Numbered from the stretch's first letter, positions 41,001 through 52,120 are shown. The stretch: DNA of 64,000 nucleotides from Acridotheres tristis (GCA_037013685.1 CM072893.1:20355736-20419735); one strand, 5' to 3'. Translations and numbers: made by a program. The notes: generated by a model not told the origin, from the letters alone.

Positions 41001-43380
41001 AAAGCACACCACACAGCCTCTTGCTTCTTTAAATCAATTAAGTCAGCAAGCCAAGGAAACCAAGACCTACTATAATTCCATGGAAAATTCAGATTCAATC
41101 TTGAAAATATATTTGTTCTGCTGATATTTTACCAGTGTAGTCTATTTCTGAGATGCAGATACACCAAATTGGTATTGACCCCATAGAGCTCAAGCAGAAA
41201 AAAAAATCCCAAATCTAAGTTGTTGCTTTTCCCCTCGAAATAGCAATTCCTGGAGGAAGCGATTTCATTTAAAGCAGCATTAACAAAGATGACTTAACAA
41301 GTCTTGGTAGATGTGTGCCTATGTTCATCTCCTCCTTAAACTGTACCCAGAGCACTGCTCAGGACCCACATCCCTGTATTGACACCAATCTTTCAGCTTC
41401 CCACCATCTCAGAAAGTTATGGGCCTGCCTCCTACTCAAGAATGCAAATGGTACTGACTGCATTTTGGTTACTTTTATCTCTAGAGAGATCCTGTGAGGG
41501 GCCCTCAGCTCTGGAATTTATCCCCCCCTTTGCTCAAAAACAGCCTCCAACAATCTTTGACCTTCTGCATAAGCTGTGAGGCCCAAATCCAAGGATTTGC
41601 TCTGGGAGAAGCAGAAGAAATGTTGGCATTTGTGGGTGTGGTAGGAGAACATGTTGTCTCTGCCTGGTTTAGTCCTGGGTTTATAATTTTCTCATTTTAT
41701 AACAGTTATCCTGCACAGCAGCATAGTCTTAGCCCATGGATTTTAAGGCTTTCCTAAATGGTCATAAATTGGGGGAAAGAAAAGCATCGAAATCTAGCAA
41801 CATATGAATGATTGTGTATTTATGAACAAAATGACCTGGCAAACAAGTACATCATAAGTCACTTTTTCTAAAATGATCCTTCCAGCCTTGCAAATCACAC
41901 AAGTTCTGCATGTCTCCGGGGCACCAACAGTGTAAAAGTGAAACTGCAATGTTGGGGCTGCTGATAAAGGGACAAATAACACTTTAATTAACTGAGAATA
42001 CTTAATATCCTGCCCTGCCTATGTTGCAATGAGGGGCAAGCTGGAAACACCTATTCAAACAGCACTATTATGTCCTACTACGAGAGTTCTCCTGTCTGTC
42101 ACCTTTTAAATATTTAAATCTCAGATTCTTTAAAAGCTGTTTCCGCTGCTTTTACTCTTTGGATGTAAACAGATTTGTTAAATATTTTATTTCTAACCCA
42201 CCCACGAAGCTACATTCATTTACATAACTTAATGAAGGCTGCATTATTCATTGAACTTCTCATATAACATTTTTTGTAAGACATTATTAAACAAGTGAAG
42301 CAAGCCAGTCTAGTAATGAGTCTTCTCTAAACTTGCTGCCAGTTACATTTCCTTTCTCCTAATCTATCACTCTAATGGTTGCAACTAATAAACTTTTTGA
42401 ATTTTTGCTGCTAATCTGTATATGTTTTGCATTGCATGCTGGATGTATAACTTGACAGAGAATTTACAATACAAACCACCTGGCAAACAAAACGATCTCA
42501 ATTAAATGCTATCCAAACCCACCCCACTCTTTTTTTTTGTTATAATAGGGGACAGCTACATGTAACATAGTACCTTTAAGCCATAAATAAATTCACTAAT
42601 TTGGGCCTGGAACATACCAGCAGTATATCTCAAAAACAAGATTTGTGTCTGCATTTTAAAATCTCTAAATCTTTGCCAAAAGTCAGTAGATTAAAGTTTG
42701 GTTTATGCAAATGACCTGCATAGCCTTGTAAAAGATTCAGTAGTCTTGCATACAATCCTGTTAGACTGTTCTAGGAAAGATGATATGCAATAATTTTCAG
42801 GTAAGGAAATTCAGCAATAGGTTGCTTACACATGGGCTATTTAATCTGTGTTTAAGACCATATCAAAAGTAATATTGGATTTTCAGGGAGACTAAGCAGT
42901 GCAGCTCCCTTTGAGAAAGATAGCAAATTTTCAGAATTTATACCTAATAAAATCAATTCCAATTATTAAAAAAAGAAATAGATAGTTGGATCCAGGGTTC
43001 TAATTTTATGCACATTAGTTTTTAAAAGACAGGCATATTATTTTATCAGCATCTACCCTTAAAACCTTTGCAGATATATAGAATTAACATAACATAGCAG
43101 TGTGCTGTTTTCAAAGATGGCTAGATGCATATTTGTAAAAGCATTTTTAGAAACTTCCTACAGCACTTAGAAAAGCACAACTTGAAAGTCAAAGACTAAG
43201 TATTTTACATATTATTAAGCATTTTTCTTGGTACCTTTCCAAGGATTATTCTAAGTCATTGAACAGAATAAAACAAAAAAATCAATCTGTAGTGATTGAA
43301 ACAGGTTAGAAAGAAGGAAAACCTTTTTGTCAGCTTCTCATCTTGCAAGGTCCAGGAACAGTCTCCTGTAAAGAAAGATA

Positions 43381-43418
43381 AAATAAAACAAAATAAAATA
43401 AAATAAAATAAAATAAAA
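43381..43418. repeat. (AAAAT)n pentanucleotide repeat
   Basis: About seven AAAAT/AAATA units in a row, the first with a C in place of T. A microsatellite. Confidence 0.9.
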
Positions 43419-44884
43419 GTAAGTTCAAAACCTTAAGCACACAAGACTTCAAACTACCCTTGAATAGGTACTTCTCTGAACCATAACAAAAGAAAATCTT
43501 TCCCAGCTCAACCACTGAAAGCAACATCTTTGTTTCACAAGGACAAAATAATTAAATACGATCGAGTTATTTTTAATCATTTCCAATGAGTCTTCAGTAT
43601 TTCTTTCCTTAGTCATATAACAACTAGCAAAATTCACTTTTACCTGTTTTGACCTTATCTGGATATACTCTTTCCTTTCAATCAGGTATTGATTTATCAG
43701 GTAGCATTCCCCAATGCCAAATTACATCAGTTTAATTCTAAAATGTCCTTTTAATTAAAGAATAGATACAACTGTGTGTTGTTAAGAACAACACATTTAG
43801 CCCTGAATAAATAGTTCAGAAATTCTAGGCTTTAGAGATGCTGCTGGCTGGCAGGATTTCTTACTCACATGGTTTTAGGAGAAGTGTGGGTTCTATTAAC
43901 TCACCTTACCCTAAGGGAAGGACCAGCATGCTACATATAAATCATGGCTTTTTACTCCAGGACCAAAGCACAGCACCTTCTAAATTGTGTGTGATTTTTC
44001 GAAGAAAGACCTGGTCAAATATTTTTCTTTTAAATAACAGGCTAACCAAGTGGAGGAATATGAAATACCCTGCCTCCTGTCTCGGTGCAGCACCCCAGCA
44101 CAAACTATGCTCTTGTGGGGAGCTGGAATGAGGACCTGGTCTGCCCAAAAAGCAATTAGTTTTTTGATAGGTAATTTTTCAACAAAATCAGCTCCTGGAC
44201 CCAGCATAACAAGAAGGATGGGGACTCGGGGTGCAGCAGACAGGCAGCACCTCAACAGCAACCACACCTCAGCGTGTGCCCACCCCAGCCTCTGCTGAGC
44301 AGGCAAAGCCACACTCACACCAGAGCTCACCTGAATCTGGGCTGCAGCCAGCATCCAAGCTGTCAAAATACAGCTGCATACAGGAGATTAGCAGGGGTTG
44401 TAAAACCTGCTCAAGAAGTTGGGCAAATATTTTAGCAATTAACCCACACTGAGCTCCGTTTTACTGTAGCTCCACTGCTCCCATTTCTCAAGATAGCTTG
44501 TTTAAAGCTAGCTGCAGGATGCCTGAATTGCACAGCAGCGACAGACTGCTTAGCTACAGAAATAAATTATTACAGGGGCAGTACCTAACATAGGTTATGT
44601 TGTCATGATTTACAGCAGCTGAGGATGTGCCCCCAGATGTCCAGACAAAAATCAAATAAAGCATATGATTTTTTTTTTCTTCTTCGAACATAAAAGCCAT
44701 GCAAACTTGACAAAAAACCAAAAATGAAAGACTTGCATGTATGACCTTAGACTTACACTGTGAAAGTGTTTGTATTCTCCAGACAGCACTTAGGTTCCCA
44801 TTCTTTATAAAATTAAAATAGAAACTAAAATAATATAAAGACCATTCAAAAAGTTCCCACATATAAAAGACTTTAATTAAAGGG

Positions 44885-44930
44885 GAAAAAAAAAAAAAAC
44901 AAAAAACCAAACCAGAAAAACCACAAAACA
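44885..44930. repeat. A-rich low-complexity tract
   Basis: A run of about 14 A is followed by AAAAAC, AACC and AAAACC units. Confidence 0.8.
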
Positions 44931-45618
44931 TTTAAAGAATATCAACATCTATTTGGATTTGGAGAATGTTTTGATGTTACAGAAGAAAATGTTAGTAAAG
45001 AATACGAAGACAAGAGTCCTGCTGTTCTCCAGACTCCAGATCACCTCCAAATCAGGATCAAGGTTTGCAATTTTCCACTACTATATTGGTAATAACAGGG
45101 TCTTAAACTGAGGTTGTTCATTAAGTCCCTGAGAAATGTAATGGTACAAGAAGTTTGCACAGAAAAAAATATTTAAGAATTTAAATGTTGCCAAGAAGAC
45201 TCAGGTGCAATCTAAAAAGAATATATTTTGTATTTTGGGGCTAAAAAACATTGAATATGAGAAATTGTTAATAGTTATGCTCATATGTAGGTTGTAGCTA
45301 AAGCTATACGTTAGAAGCTCCTATGTTTAAAATGCTACATGGAAACTTATCAAACGTATTATAAAAACACCCCTTAGAAAATTCCAACCTTCATAGATAC
45401 TATTAAGCACCTGCAGCTACTTCGGGCAACTTAGCTCTGTCCTTAATTTTGATCTTGGGAGAACATAATTTAAAAGTGACTGTATTCCAGAAGCAAACAA
45501 AAAATTTAATTATTCTATATGGTGCTACAAGTGCTCATGACACTGAATTACATTGGTTTACTCTGTAGATGTTTATAGAGCCAGCCTATGTTGTTTGACT
45601 TTTGAGGGAAGACTAATA

Positions 45619-45715
45619 GGTGTAGTAAGCAGGGGTGGCCACAAAACCCCTTATGGTTAAGCCAAAATAGGGGTCATGCCTAGGGCATTTTATCTGCCCT
45701 GCTTACACACCCCTG
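45619..45715. repeat. Nested inverted repeats, hAT-like termini or hairpin
   Basis: An outer pair matches GGTGTAGTAAGCAGGG (45619-45634) against CCCTGCTTACACACC (45697-45711) with one bulged base. A nested pair matches ACCCCTTAT (45646-45654) against ATAGGGGT (45667-45674), again with one bulge. CAGGGGTG (45630-45637) and CACCCCTG (45708-45715) form a third pair and look like hAT transposon ends. No 8-bp target duplication is visible beside those ends. It could be a tiny decayed transposon, a structured RNA or a cruciform. It sits about 0.6 kb beyond the CYP26A1 poly(A) signal. Confidence 0.6.
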
Positions 45716-46359
45716 GGGAATTGCATCTCAACAGTCGATTCTCTGTTAATCAATTCACATTAGTGCCTGCCTTTTAGTTTTCACTTTGCTGAATTCCAGG
45801 AAAGAAGTTCTTAAACCAAATGCATGCTCTATCTCTGACCTAGTCAGAGCTGTTGCATTTCAAGGAGAAATAAGCAGATTTTATTTGCTCTACCAGCTGA
45901 TAAGAGACACCTTCGTAAGTAAAGATTCATAGCCAGCAAGCTCAACACAGAACAAGATTCAGTGGTCTGTTTACACAGGTCAGCAGTAATATGGGAGGAG
46001 AGGACATTTATGGAATTTTTCTCCTTAACCAGCTCCAGAGAAAGACTTATGTGACATTATTTTTCTTTCCTTTTCTTTCTTATTTACTGTGGCTAAACGT
46101 GTTTGATAAGACCTGTAGCACTTGCCATCACTCACAGGTGGTTTCATACTGTTCTTGCATTTACAAGCTAAAATTTATAACAATTTACTACTCACAAGCA
46201 ACTACATGTGAAAGAGAGGAGTATTATGAACACAAAAATAGCAAATACCTGGTTCAAAAAAGTAGATCTGACTTTACATCCAAACCCGAGAACCACATCC
46301 CTTAAGTTACTGTCTAGCAGACACACAGATCTTCATACAACGAATCATCAAAAATAAAT

Positions 46360-46365
46360 TTTATT
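46360..46365 (-). terminator. CYP26A1: CYP26A1 poly(A) signal AATAAA
   Basis: The plus strand reads TTTATT, so the transcript carries AATAAA 434 nt after the CYP26A1 stop codon. Sequence just downstream in the sense direction contains GT-rich GATCTGTGTGTCTG, a good downstream element. Cleavage is expected near 46340. The 3' UTR between is AU-rich with several UAUUUAAA-type motifs (for example near 46560 and 46710), which often shorten mRNA half-life. Confidence 0.65.
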
Positions 46366-46798
46366 TTCAAACTTAAAATTCACATATTAAACATACAATC
46401 TAAACACAAATAATACTGAAAACATTCTCAAACAAAACCATTTCAGGTAATTTGGATGAGTAGCTAGTTACCATTGTTTTGAATGCTTTTTGAATATTTC
46501 TTAATACATACACCATCCTGAAATGTCTTTAAATGCTTAGCTAGCTAGCTCTCAGTGATATATTTAAATAGGGGAAAACTTATTTCTATAGAAATAACAT
46601 TATATAATTATGAATCAGAGACCCATAATTGTAGTGCTTGGGGGAAAAAATATCAGCCTCTTGAAATATTTAGAAGACATAAATAACTATTGTACATTTA
46701 CAAGTTTTAAATATTTAAAGGCTTTTGTTACTATAAAAAGTTACTATGTACATATTAAATGCTATATAGAAATCCAGTGGGAGGCGAGTGTTGAGCTC
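46366..46798 (-). other. CYP26A1: CYP26A1 3' untranslated region
   Basis: This AT-rich stretch lies between the stop codon and the AATAAA signal. It contains UAUUUAAA-type AU-rich motifs and a CTAGCTAGCTAG-like palindromic tetramer run near 46540. The size fits the short 3' UTR of CYP26A1 in other vertebrates. The AU-rich motifs suggest rapid mRNA turnover, suiting a feedback gene; this is inference. Confidence 0.6.
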
Positions 46799-49419
46799 TC
46801 AGATTTGGCCACTGAAACCTATGAATTTGGTAGGCAGATTGTCCACAGGGTACACTATGGGGCCCGTTTTCATTGTAGGAGGTCCATTCAGCAGCTGCCA
46901 GTCACAGCTCCGAGCCAACTCCACTGTAAATATTTTTAGAAGGACTTTTGCAAACTCTTTGCCCACGCAGCTCCTCAAGCCCCCACCAAAAGGAATGAAA
47001 CTGAACCTAGAGGAATCCTCTGGAGATGGAGACATGAAGCGATCTGGGTTAAATTCCTCCTTGTTGGTAAAGAGATCTGCCACATCATGTGTATCACAGA
47101 TACTGTAAATAACATTCCAACCTTTAGGGATCTGGTAACCCTATAAAAAAGAACAGAAAGGAGATGTGGAGCACCTTGCTGTGTTAAATAATGTGAAGTG
47201 ATAGCACAGGACACATTAATGCACCCCACCTCCCCTCCTGGCTTCCTTCAGGTCACTCTAAGGCAGACAGGCTACATGAGCACAAAATACTTTGCAGCTA
47301 CTCTAAGGAGTTGCACCCAAACCTTGCTTACATTTAGCTCAAGGGTCTTGAGTGCAATCCGAAATCCTCCGGGAACAGGAGGGCTCAGCCTGAGGGTCTC
47401 TTTGATGACACAGCCTGTGTACTTCAGCTGCTCCAAGACCTCCATGTCCAGCTGCTTCTCTTGGTTGGAGCTGCACAGTAACCCCTAGAAAGGAAAATGC
47501 TACCATGACATTCATGAACCACGTAGCCAGAGCTCCTGGCACCGCAAAGCAGCTGCCCCTCAGCTGCAAGCAGTATTTCCTGCCACCCCTAAAAATAAGA
47601 CACCACCTGGGTCAAAGGAAACCCTGTCTAGGATACCTGTCCTGGAGGTACCTTCCTCCCACTGCCCCCTCCTCTGAAATGCCTCTGGGGAAGACACACA
47701 CCTTCACCTGCAGTTCTTTCCTCACTTTCTGCAGGACTTCGTGGTGGAGCCCTAGGAAGGCGATCAGTGATGTGGCAGCACTAGCAGTGGTTTCATGGCC
47801 CCCAAACAGCAGCTCTGTGGCAGACTCCTTCAGCTCCTTACACAAAGGATAGAAGAGGCATAAACCAAGCCTTGAACACAGTATCTCTACCAGGCCCACT
47901 CCACCACTGCAATGCTGTACATTGTTCCCAGAATAGACTCCAAGGAGCCAGAATGGCAGTGGTCAGTGGTGCTTATGCTCCCTGTGGGCACGTCTCCCCA
48001 TCCAACACCCTGACTGCAGCCTCGGTACCCTAGTGCTCAACACAAGCTGGTTTATTTCACAGGGAGTCAGAGCATCTCCTGCTCTTTCCTTTTGTCCCCG
48101 CAAGGTAAGTGTGATGTTCTCAGAGGGCCTGAGGGAAGGAGATGAAGCCAGTCCTGGGGAACCTTACCTGCATGTTGAGCTGCTCTCCGTTACCCTGTGT
48201 GTGTTCCATCAGCAGCTGCAGCGCATCCTTGTAGCCACCCTCAGGCTCCTTGCGGGCCATCTTGGCACGGATGTTCTCCTCGATCTTGGCATGGATGATG
48301 TTGCGTGCCCGCAAGCCCTGACCAAGCAGGAGGGAGAGCAGTGTGGGTCATGGCTGTGCTGCCATCCCTCCCCCCGGCTCCCCCGTGCTCTGGCCGCAGG
48401 GACACCTCTCTCCTCCTGGCCCGCCTTACCCGGTAGAGCCCACTGAACGGCACATCGATGGGCAGCGAGAAAAGGTTGCGGATCATCTCCTCGAAGGCCT
48501 CGACCAGCTGCTGTTCGCCGTCAGGGCTGGCCTGGCGGGGCTGGAAACCCAGCAAGATTCTCATGGCGATGCGAAACATGAGGCGCTTCACCTCGGGATA
48601 CACGAGCAGGCAGGGCCCGGCGGCGCCCAGCCACCGCGCCAGGCAGGCGCTCACCTCCTCCTGAATGACGGGCACGTAGTGCTGCAGGGCGTCCCGGGAG
48701 AAGGCACGCATGATCACCTGCCCGGGGGGACGAGGAGGAACGGGACACGGGCTCAGCCGCCGCACCCGGGGCGACCGCGCCCGCTCCCCGCCCGCCGTCG
48801 GGCCGTACCTTTTTGCGGTGCTTGTGCTGCCCGTTGTGAAGGTTGGAGAGGCAGCCCGAGCCCAGGATGGTCCGCACCGAGGCGGGCCACTGCACGGACA
48901 CGAGCCGGTGCTCGCCCAGCAGGATGTGCCGCACGTTCTCGGCGCCCATCACCCGTACCGTGGGCCGCCCAAAGAGGTGAGTCTTGTAGATGAAGCCGTA
49001 TTTGCTGCGTTTCATCTGCAGGAATTTCCGCCTCTAGACAGGGAATGAGAGGGGGGAAATGACAAAATAAATTTTAGAAAGGATAAGATGAAGAGGCAGG
49101 GAGAGCAGCCCTTTCCCACCTGGGCACGGGAGCCTGTCAAAGTTGCCGCTCATCTGCTTCCCCTGCAGCCAGAGGAGCTCCGGCTCCAAAGGGGAGCCTC
49201 TCCGCTCCCCACGCCATCGCCTCGCCTTACCTGCAGCACCAGCTGCAGCGTCTCCCCGAAGAAGGGGAGCCCCATGGTGCCCGGGGGCAGCGGGAGCGGG
49301 CAGCTGGGGTCGCGGCTGCTCACGCAGTACAGGTCCCAGAGCTTGACAGCAGCCAGAAAGAGTAGCAGGGGCAGCAGGAAAGTGCACAGGGCGCTGGCGA
49401 CTAGGGCGGAGAAGCCCAT
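46799..49419 (-). CDS. CYP26A1: Cytochrome P450 26A1 (all-trans retinoic acid 4-hydroxylase), complete, 7 exons
   Basis: Known role of the family: an ER-membrane, haem-thiolate monooxygenase that oxidises all-trans retinoic acid to 4-hydroxy and other polar products, using NADPH-P450 reductase, and so lowers RA signalling. Coding exons on the minus strand are 49231-49419, 48809-49033, 48430-48717, 48168-48317, 47702-47836, 47332-47484 and 46799-47140. All junctions are GT-AG and phase 0, giving 493 codons, close to the 497 of human. Visible landmarks are an N-terminal membrane anchor at about residues 6-29, a Pro-rich hinge PLPLPPG (41-47), the substrate-pocket motif VQWPASVRTILG with Trp112, the I-helix FGGHETTAS (295-303), ExxR as ETLR (358-361), NPDRF (411-415), and the haem loop FGGGLRSCVG with ligand Cys438. 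The start ATG has a strong context (G at -3 and +4) and directly precedes the anchor. Introns are short (91-331 nt). No lesion is seen. The promoter carries RA response elements, so induction by its own substrate is expected. Confidence 0.97.
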
Positions 49420-49490
49420 GACTGGGGAGCGACTCCCACCCGGCCCACCGGGAGCTCTGAGTGCGCGGGCTGGGCTCGCCGCGGGCCGCC

Positions 49491-49497
49491 TTTTATA
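49491..49497 (-). promoter_or_regulatory. CYP26A1: CYP26A1 TATA box (TATAAAA)
   Basis: The plus strand reads TTTTATA, giving GGGTATAAAAGG on the sense strand, 72 nt upstream of the ATG. A start site about 30 nt downstream (near 49463) would leave a 5' UTR of about 45 nt. It lies 45 bp on the gene side of the proximal RARE, a layout known from CYP26A1 promoters of other vertebrates. Confidence 0.9.
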
Positions 49498-49541
49498 CCC
49501 TTCCCAGGTTGCTGCCCACCCCTACCTTGGTCCGATAAATT

Positions 49542-49558
49542 AGTTCACCCAAAGTTCA
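49542..49558 (-). promoter_or_regulatory. CYP26A1: Proximal RARE, DR5 (R1)
   Basis: The plus strand reads AGTTCA-CCCAA-AGTTCA, two direct half-sites five bases apart, i.e. TGAACTTTGGGTGAACT on the gene strand. DR5 elements bind RAR/RXR heterodimers. The same element at the same place just upstream of the TATA box is established for CYP26A1 in mammals and other vertebrates. It should make the gene RA-inducible. Confidence 0.93.
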
Positions 49559-49581
49559 TCTTTAATTGCGGATTGCGGCCT

Positions 49582-49594
49582 GGCTCCTCCCCCC
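49582..49594 (-). promoter_or_regulatory. CYP26A1: G-rich (Sp1-like) element
   Basis: The sense strand reads GGGGGGAGGAGCC about 25 bp upstream of the proximal RARE. A G-rich Sp1/Sp3-type element beside this RARE is known in mammalian CYP26A1 promoters. The match here is by position and composition only. Confidence 0.5.
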
Positions 49595-50183
49595 AAAATC
49601 TTTAACTATTTGCTTTGCGTGGTGTATCCTACCCGCCGCAGACCGCTGCCGGGGAAGGAAAGGTGCTGTCGGGGGCGGCGGCAGCAGCTTCGGGCTTGCT
49701 GGCCCTGCACCGCTCTCGGTGAGTGAGCTGCGGGATGCCGCCGACAGCTGACAGCCGGTTGTCGGCTGCCATAGCCTGCTCATCCTCGGATTTATCGCCG
49801 ATGCTCGTTGGAGACCAGCGGCTGCACCCAGAAATTCCCGCGGGGCACCCGGCTGTCCGCAGACACCTACCCTGCGGCGCTGCCGCCCGGCGCCGATGCG
49901 CTCTGCCCAGCTCCCTGCCGGCCCGCCGCCGTCGTCGGCTGGGAACGGCGAGATAACGGCCGGAGCCGGGAGACGCCGGGCAGGGACCGTGGGGCGGCAG
50001 GAGAGGACGGTTCCCCGTGCTGGGACAGCTGGGAGACCCGCTGAGCCCAGCCAAAGTTGCACCGGCCCATCGGCGGATGAGCCTCCGCTGTCCCCTGGCT
50101 CACCTCGAATGGCACGGCTTGTGTTTCTGCCGGCCGCGGAGGAAGGAGCCGCCGGCAGCAGTCCGTCTCAACCTCCCGATGCA

Positions 50184-50200
50184 GGTTCAAGCGCGGGTCA
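50184..50200 (+). promoter_or_regulatory. Candidate intermediate RARE, DR5
   Basis: GGTTCA-AGCGC-GGGTCA on the plus strand: both halves fit the RGKTCA consensus with a 5-bp gap. It lies about 0.77 kb upstream of the CYP26A1 ATG, between the proximal and distal elements. It may be functional or a chance site, and I know of no described equivalent. Confidence 0.55.
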
Positions 50201-50450
50201 CCGAGGGAAAAGGAGGTGAGCGCGGAAAGGAAACACTAAACACGCCATGCTCAGCTCCTCTCCCAGGGATCCACTGCCCGCCCTCGCCTGAGGCTCTCCG
50301 GCATCCCGTCGGGGCTGCCGCGGCCAGGTAGAGGCGCTCGGCACGGCCGGGCACCCGGCCTGCAGCCGCGGCGCGGAGGGGCTCCGGGCGGGCGCCGCGC
50401 CGCTCTCGGGCGGGAGCGGAGGCTCCGGGCAGGAGGAGCGCGGCGGGAGC

Positions 50451-50530
50451 GGGCTGCGGGAAGGCTATGGCAGGGCTGCGGGAGGGCTATGGCAGGGCTG
50501 CACGGGCTGCGGGAGGGCAACGGCAGGGCT
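50451..50530. repeat. GC-rich 22-bp tandem repeat
   Basis: A 22-bp unit starting GGGCTGCGGG and ending ATGGCA or ACGGCA occurs at 50451-50472, 50473-50494 and, after a 9-bp partial unit, 50504-50525. A further partial copy starts at 50526. This is a minisatellite within the CYP26A1 upstream CpG island, between two candidate RAREs. Its length may differ between species or individuals and would shift the spacing of those sites. Confidence 0.85.
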
Positions 50531-51011
50531 GCGCTGGCTGCGGCTGCTGCTGGCTGCCGGCGCAGGAGTTGGGCGCTGGGGAAGCGGCGCCCGGCGCAGA
50601 CCGCTGCTGCGGGGCCACGGAGCTCTCCACCGGCCACGGCTGCTGCCAATACACCTTCTTTTCCTCTATGGATTTTATGTTTTCCCTCCGTGTTACTTTT
50701 GCTTTCTTATTTCCAGACAAGCTCAATAAACGCTGGACATTTTGTGTGTGTTTGTCTGTGTAGGGAAGAGGGAGATGTCACTTTTAATTATTATTTTTCT
50801 AACAATCAACGCATCACACGAGACCCGCCCTCCTGTTACGATGCCTTGTCGGAGCGGAGCTGCCCGCCTCCGCAGCCCCTTGCCCAGGAGGGAACCCCTG
50901 CAGGGTCCTGCCCCGGCTCCGGTAGCCCCTCGGGGTTCGCCGCGGGCCCGGCCGGCGCTGCCCGGGAGCGGCGGCCGCGCCCTGACCCGGCGCTCTCCCC
51001 TCGCCGGGCGC

Positions 51012-51028
51012 TGACCTGCTTGTGACCT
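51012..51028 (-). promoter_or_regulatory. CYP26A1: Distal RARE, perfect DR5
   Basis: The plus strand reads TGACCT-GCTTG-TGACCT, which on the gene strand is AGGTCA-CAAGC-AGGTCA, a perfect consensus DR5. It lies about 1.6 kb upstream of the CYP26A1 ATG, matching the far-upstream RARE (R2) known roughly 2 kb upstream in mammals. Proximal and distal elements together give strong RA induction in mammals. Function here is inferred by analogy. Confidence 0.88.
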
Positions 51029-51041
51029 ACAACACGGACCG

Positions 51042-51058
51042 TGACATCTGCGTGAACC
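51042..51058 (-). promoter_or_regulatory. Degenerate DR5 beside the distal RARE
   Basis: The gene strand reads GGTTCA-CGCAG-ATGTCA: one good and one imperfect half-site with a 5-bp gap, 13 bp from the distal RARE. A lone AGTTCA half-site follows at 51077-51082 on the plus strand. The cluster resembles the several neighbouring half-sites described near R2 in mammals. Confidence 0.5.
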
Positions 51059-51059
51059 C

Positions 51060-52120
51060 GGCCGGCAACCGCGCCAAGTTCACTGTCTATCAAAATAACG
51101 AGATACGGTGGCCTGAGCACCGATAATTGCCACAGGAAGGCTTTATTATCTCTCCAGCTGTGTATTCCCCAGCCATCAGCTTGAAAAGAATCAAATGGTA
51201 AAGAGTGAAAGGGATAATTAAAAACATCTTGGAAGGGGGTCAAGAAATTAACAGCCTAATATGAACAAACTTTGATTACAAGTAACAATTATTACACTTC
51301 ATTTGTAAATGCTTGTGTTTATCTGCCAACAAAATCAGTTTACCAGTTTCTCTTTGCTTTTTTTTTTTTTTTTTAAACTAGATTCATGTTACATTTTTCA
51401 GCAGGCTTGTTGGCGCTCAGGGTAATTTTTAAGTGCACTGCTGGAGGAGCCCTGACCTTCCTGCACCGGGTGCTGGATGCTGCAGGCCCAGCCCTGCCCT
51501 GCAGTCTCAGCCAGCCAGTAGCTCCTGCTAATTAAAGTTAGTCATTGGCACTTGCAGCCACTATCTACTGATTTCACCTCTGATAGGCAAAAAGATTCAC
51601 CTTTCAGGACAAGGTCAGGAGGGCTAGAGGCTCTGGTTCACTACAGGGTCGACTTGCCAATAGCACTTAACTCAGCCCTGCAGTTCAACTTCTTCCAGAT
51701 TTGACTTGTCACATTTGGGAGCCAGGTTTCTGCCTCCAACAGTTAACGCCAGCACACGCCCAGCACACGCCCTGCTGCAGTGCCCCAGCACGGACAGGCA
51801 AGGGGGATTGGCCAGGGCAAGGCCATCTCCAGTCCTGAAGCAGGATGATGACAGAGTTTCAGGAGACTGAAGAGCTCCCCAGAGCCTTTCCAAAGGGACA
51901 GTGTCTTCATGCCATATTTTGGCCCTCACAAGTCAAGCTGGTTCTTCACACAGAGCACACTCCTTGTCTCTGGTGGGACAAGGAGGATTATTTTCCCACT
52001 GCATTCAAACAGAATGCATGACAGTGGGGAATAGAAGTGAAGCTGAAAGAAATGTATAAACACATGGGTCAAGGATCTGGATCCAGCTCTGTTCTCAGTA
52101 CACAAGCAACAGGACTCAAT
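51060..52120. other. CYP26C1-CYP26A1 intergenic spacer
   Basis: No gene is seen. The block contains a T run (51358-51374) and a short direct repeat CCCAGCACACG near 51750-51770. The stretch just past the CpG island (51.1-51.3 kb) is AT-rich. It may hold shared regulatory sites; none other than the RAREs is clear. Confidence 0.5.

Larger units (their letters stand above)
35099..45618. other. Gene desert, right part (3' of CYP26A1)
   Basis: No gene is supported. A more GC-rich patch at about 37090-38110 carries the longest desert frame (37051-37581, plus, 176 codons, good Kozak context AAAATGG), but its product resembles nothing known and has no partner exons. Other tracts are a 5-bp AAAAT array (43381-43418) and an A-rich run (44885-44930). 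The AT-rich stretch near 42.1-42.5 kb has the texture of a conserved non-coding element, which cannot be confirmed here. Confidence 0.5.
48200..51060. promoter_or_regulatory. CpG island over CYP26A1 5' end and flank
   Basis: CpG-dense DNA runs from about exon 4 through the promoter to 1.6 kb upstream of the start codon, ending just past the distal RARE. Many frames open on both strands here by base composition alone and are not genes. The island suggests a developmentally regulated promoter that is normally unmethylated. Confidence 0.7.

Noticed and set aside
47198..50331. Many overlapping long open frames on both strands around CYP26A1
   Set aside because: They are shadows of the true exons or products of GC-rich composition. 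They do not resemble known proteins and conflict with the clear CYP26A1 exon chain.
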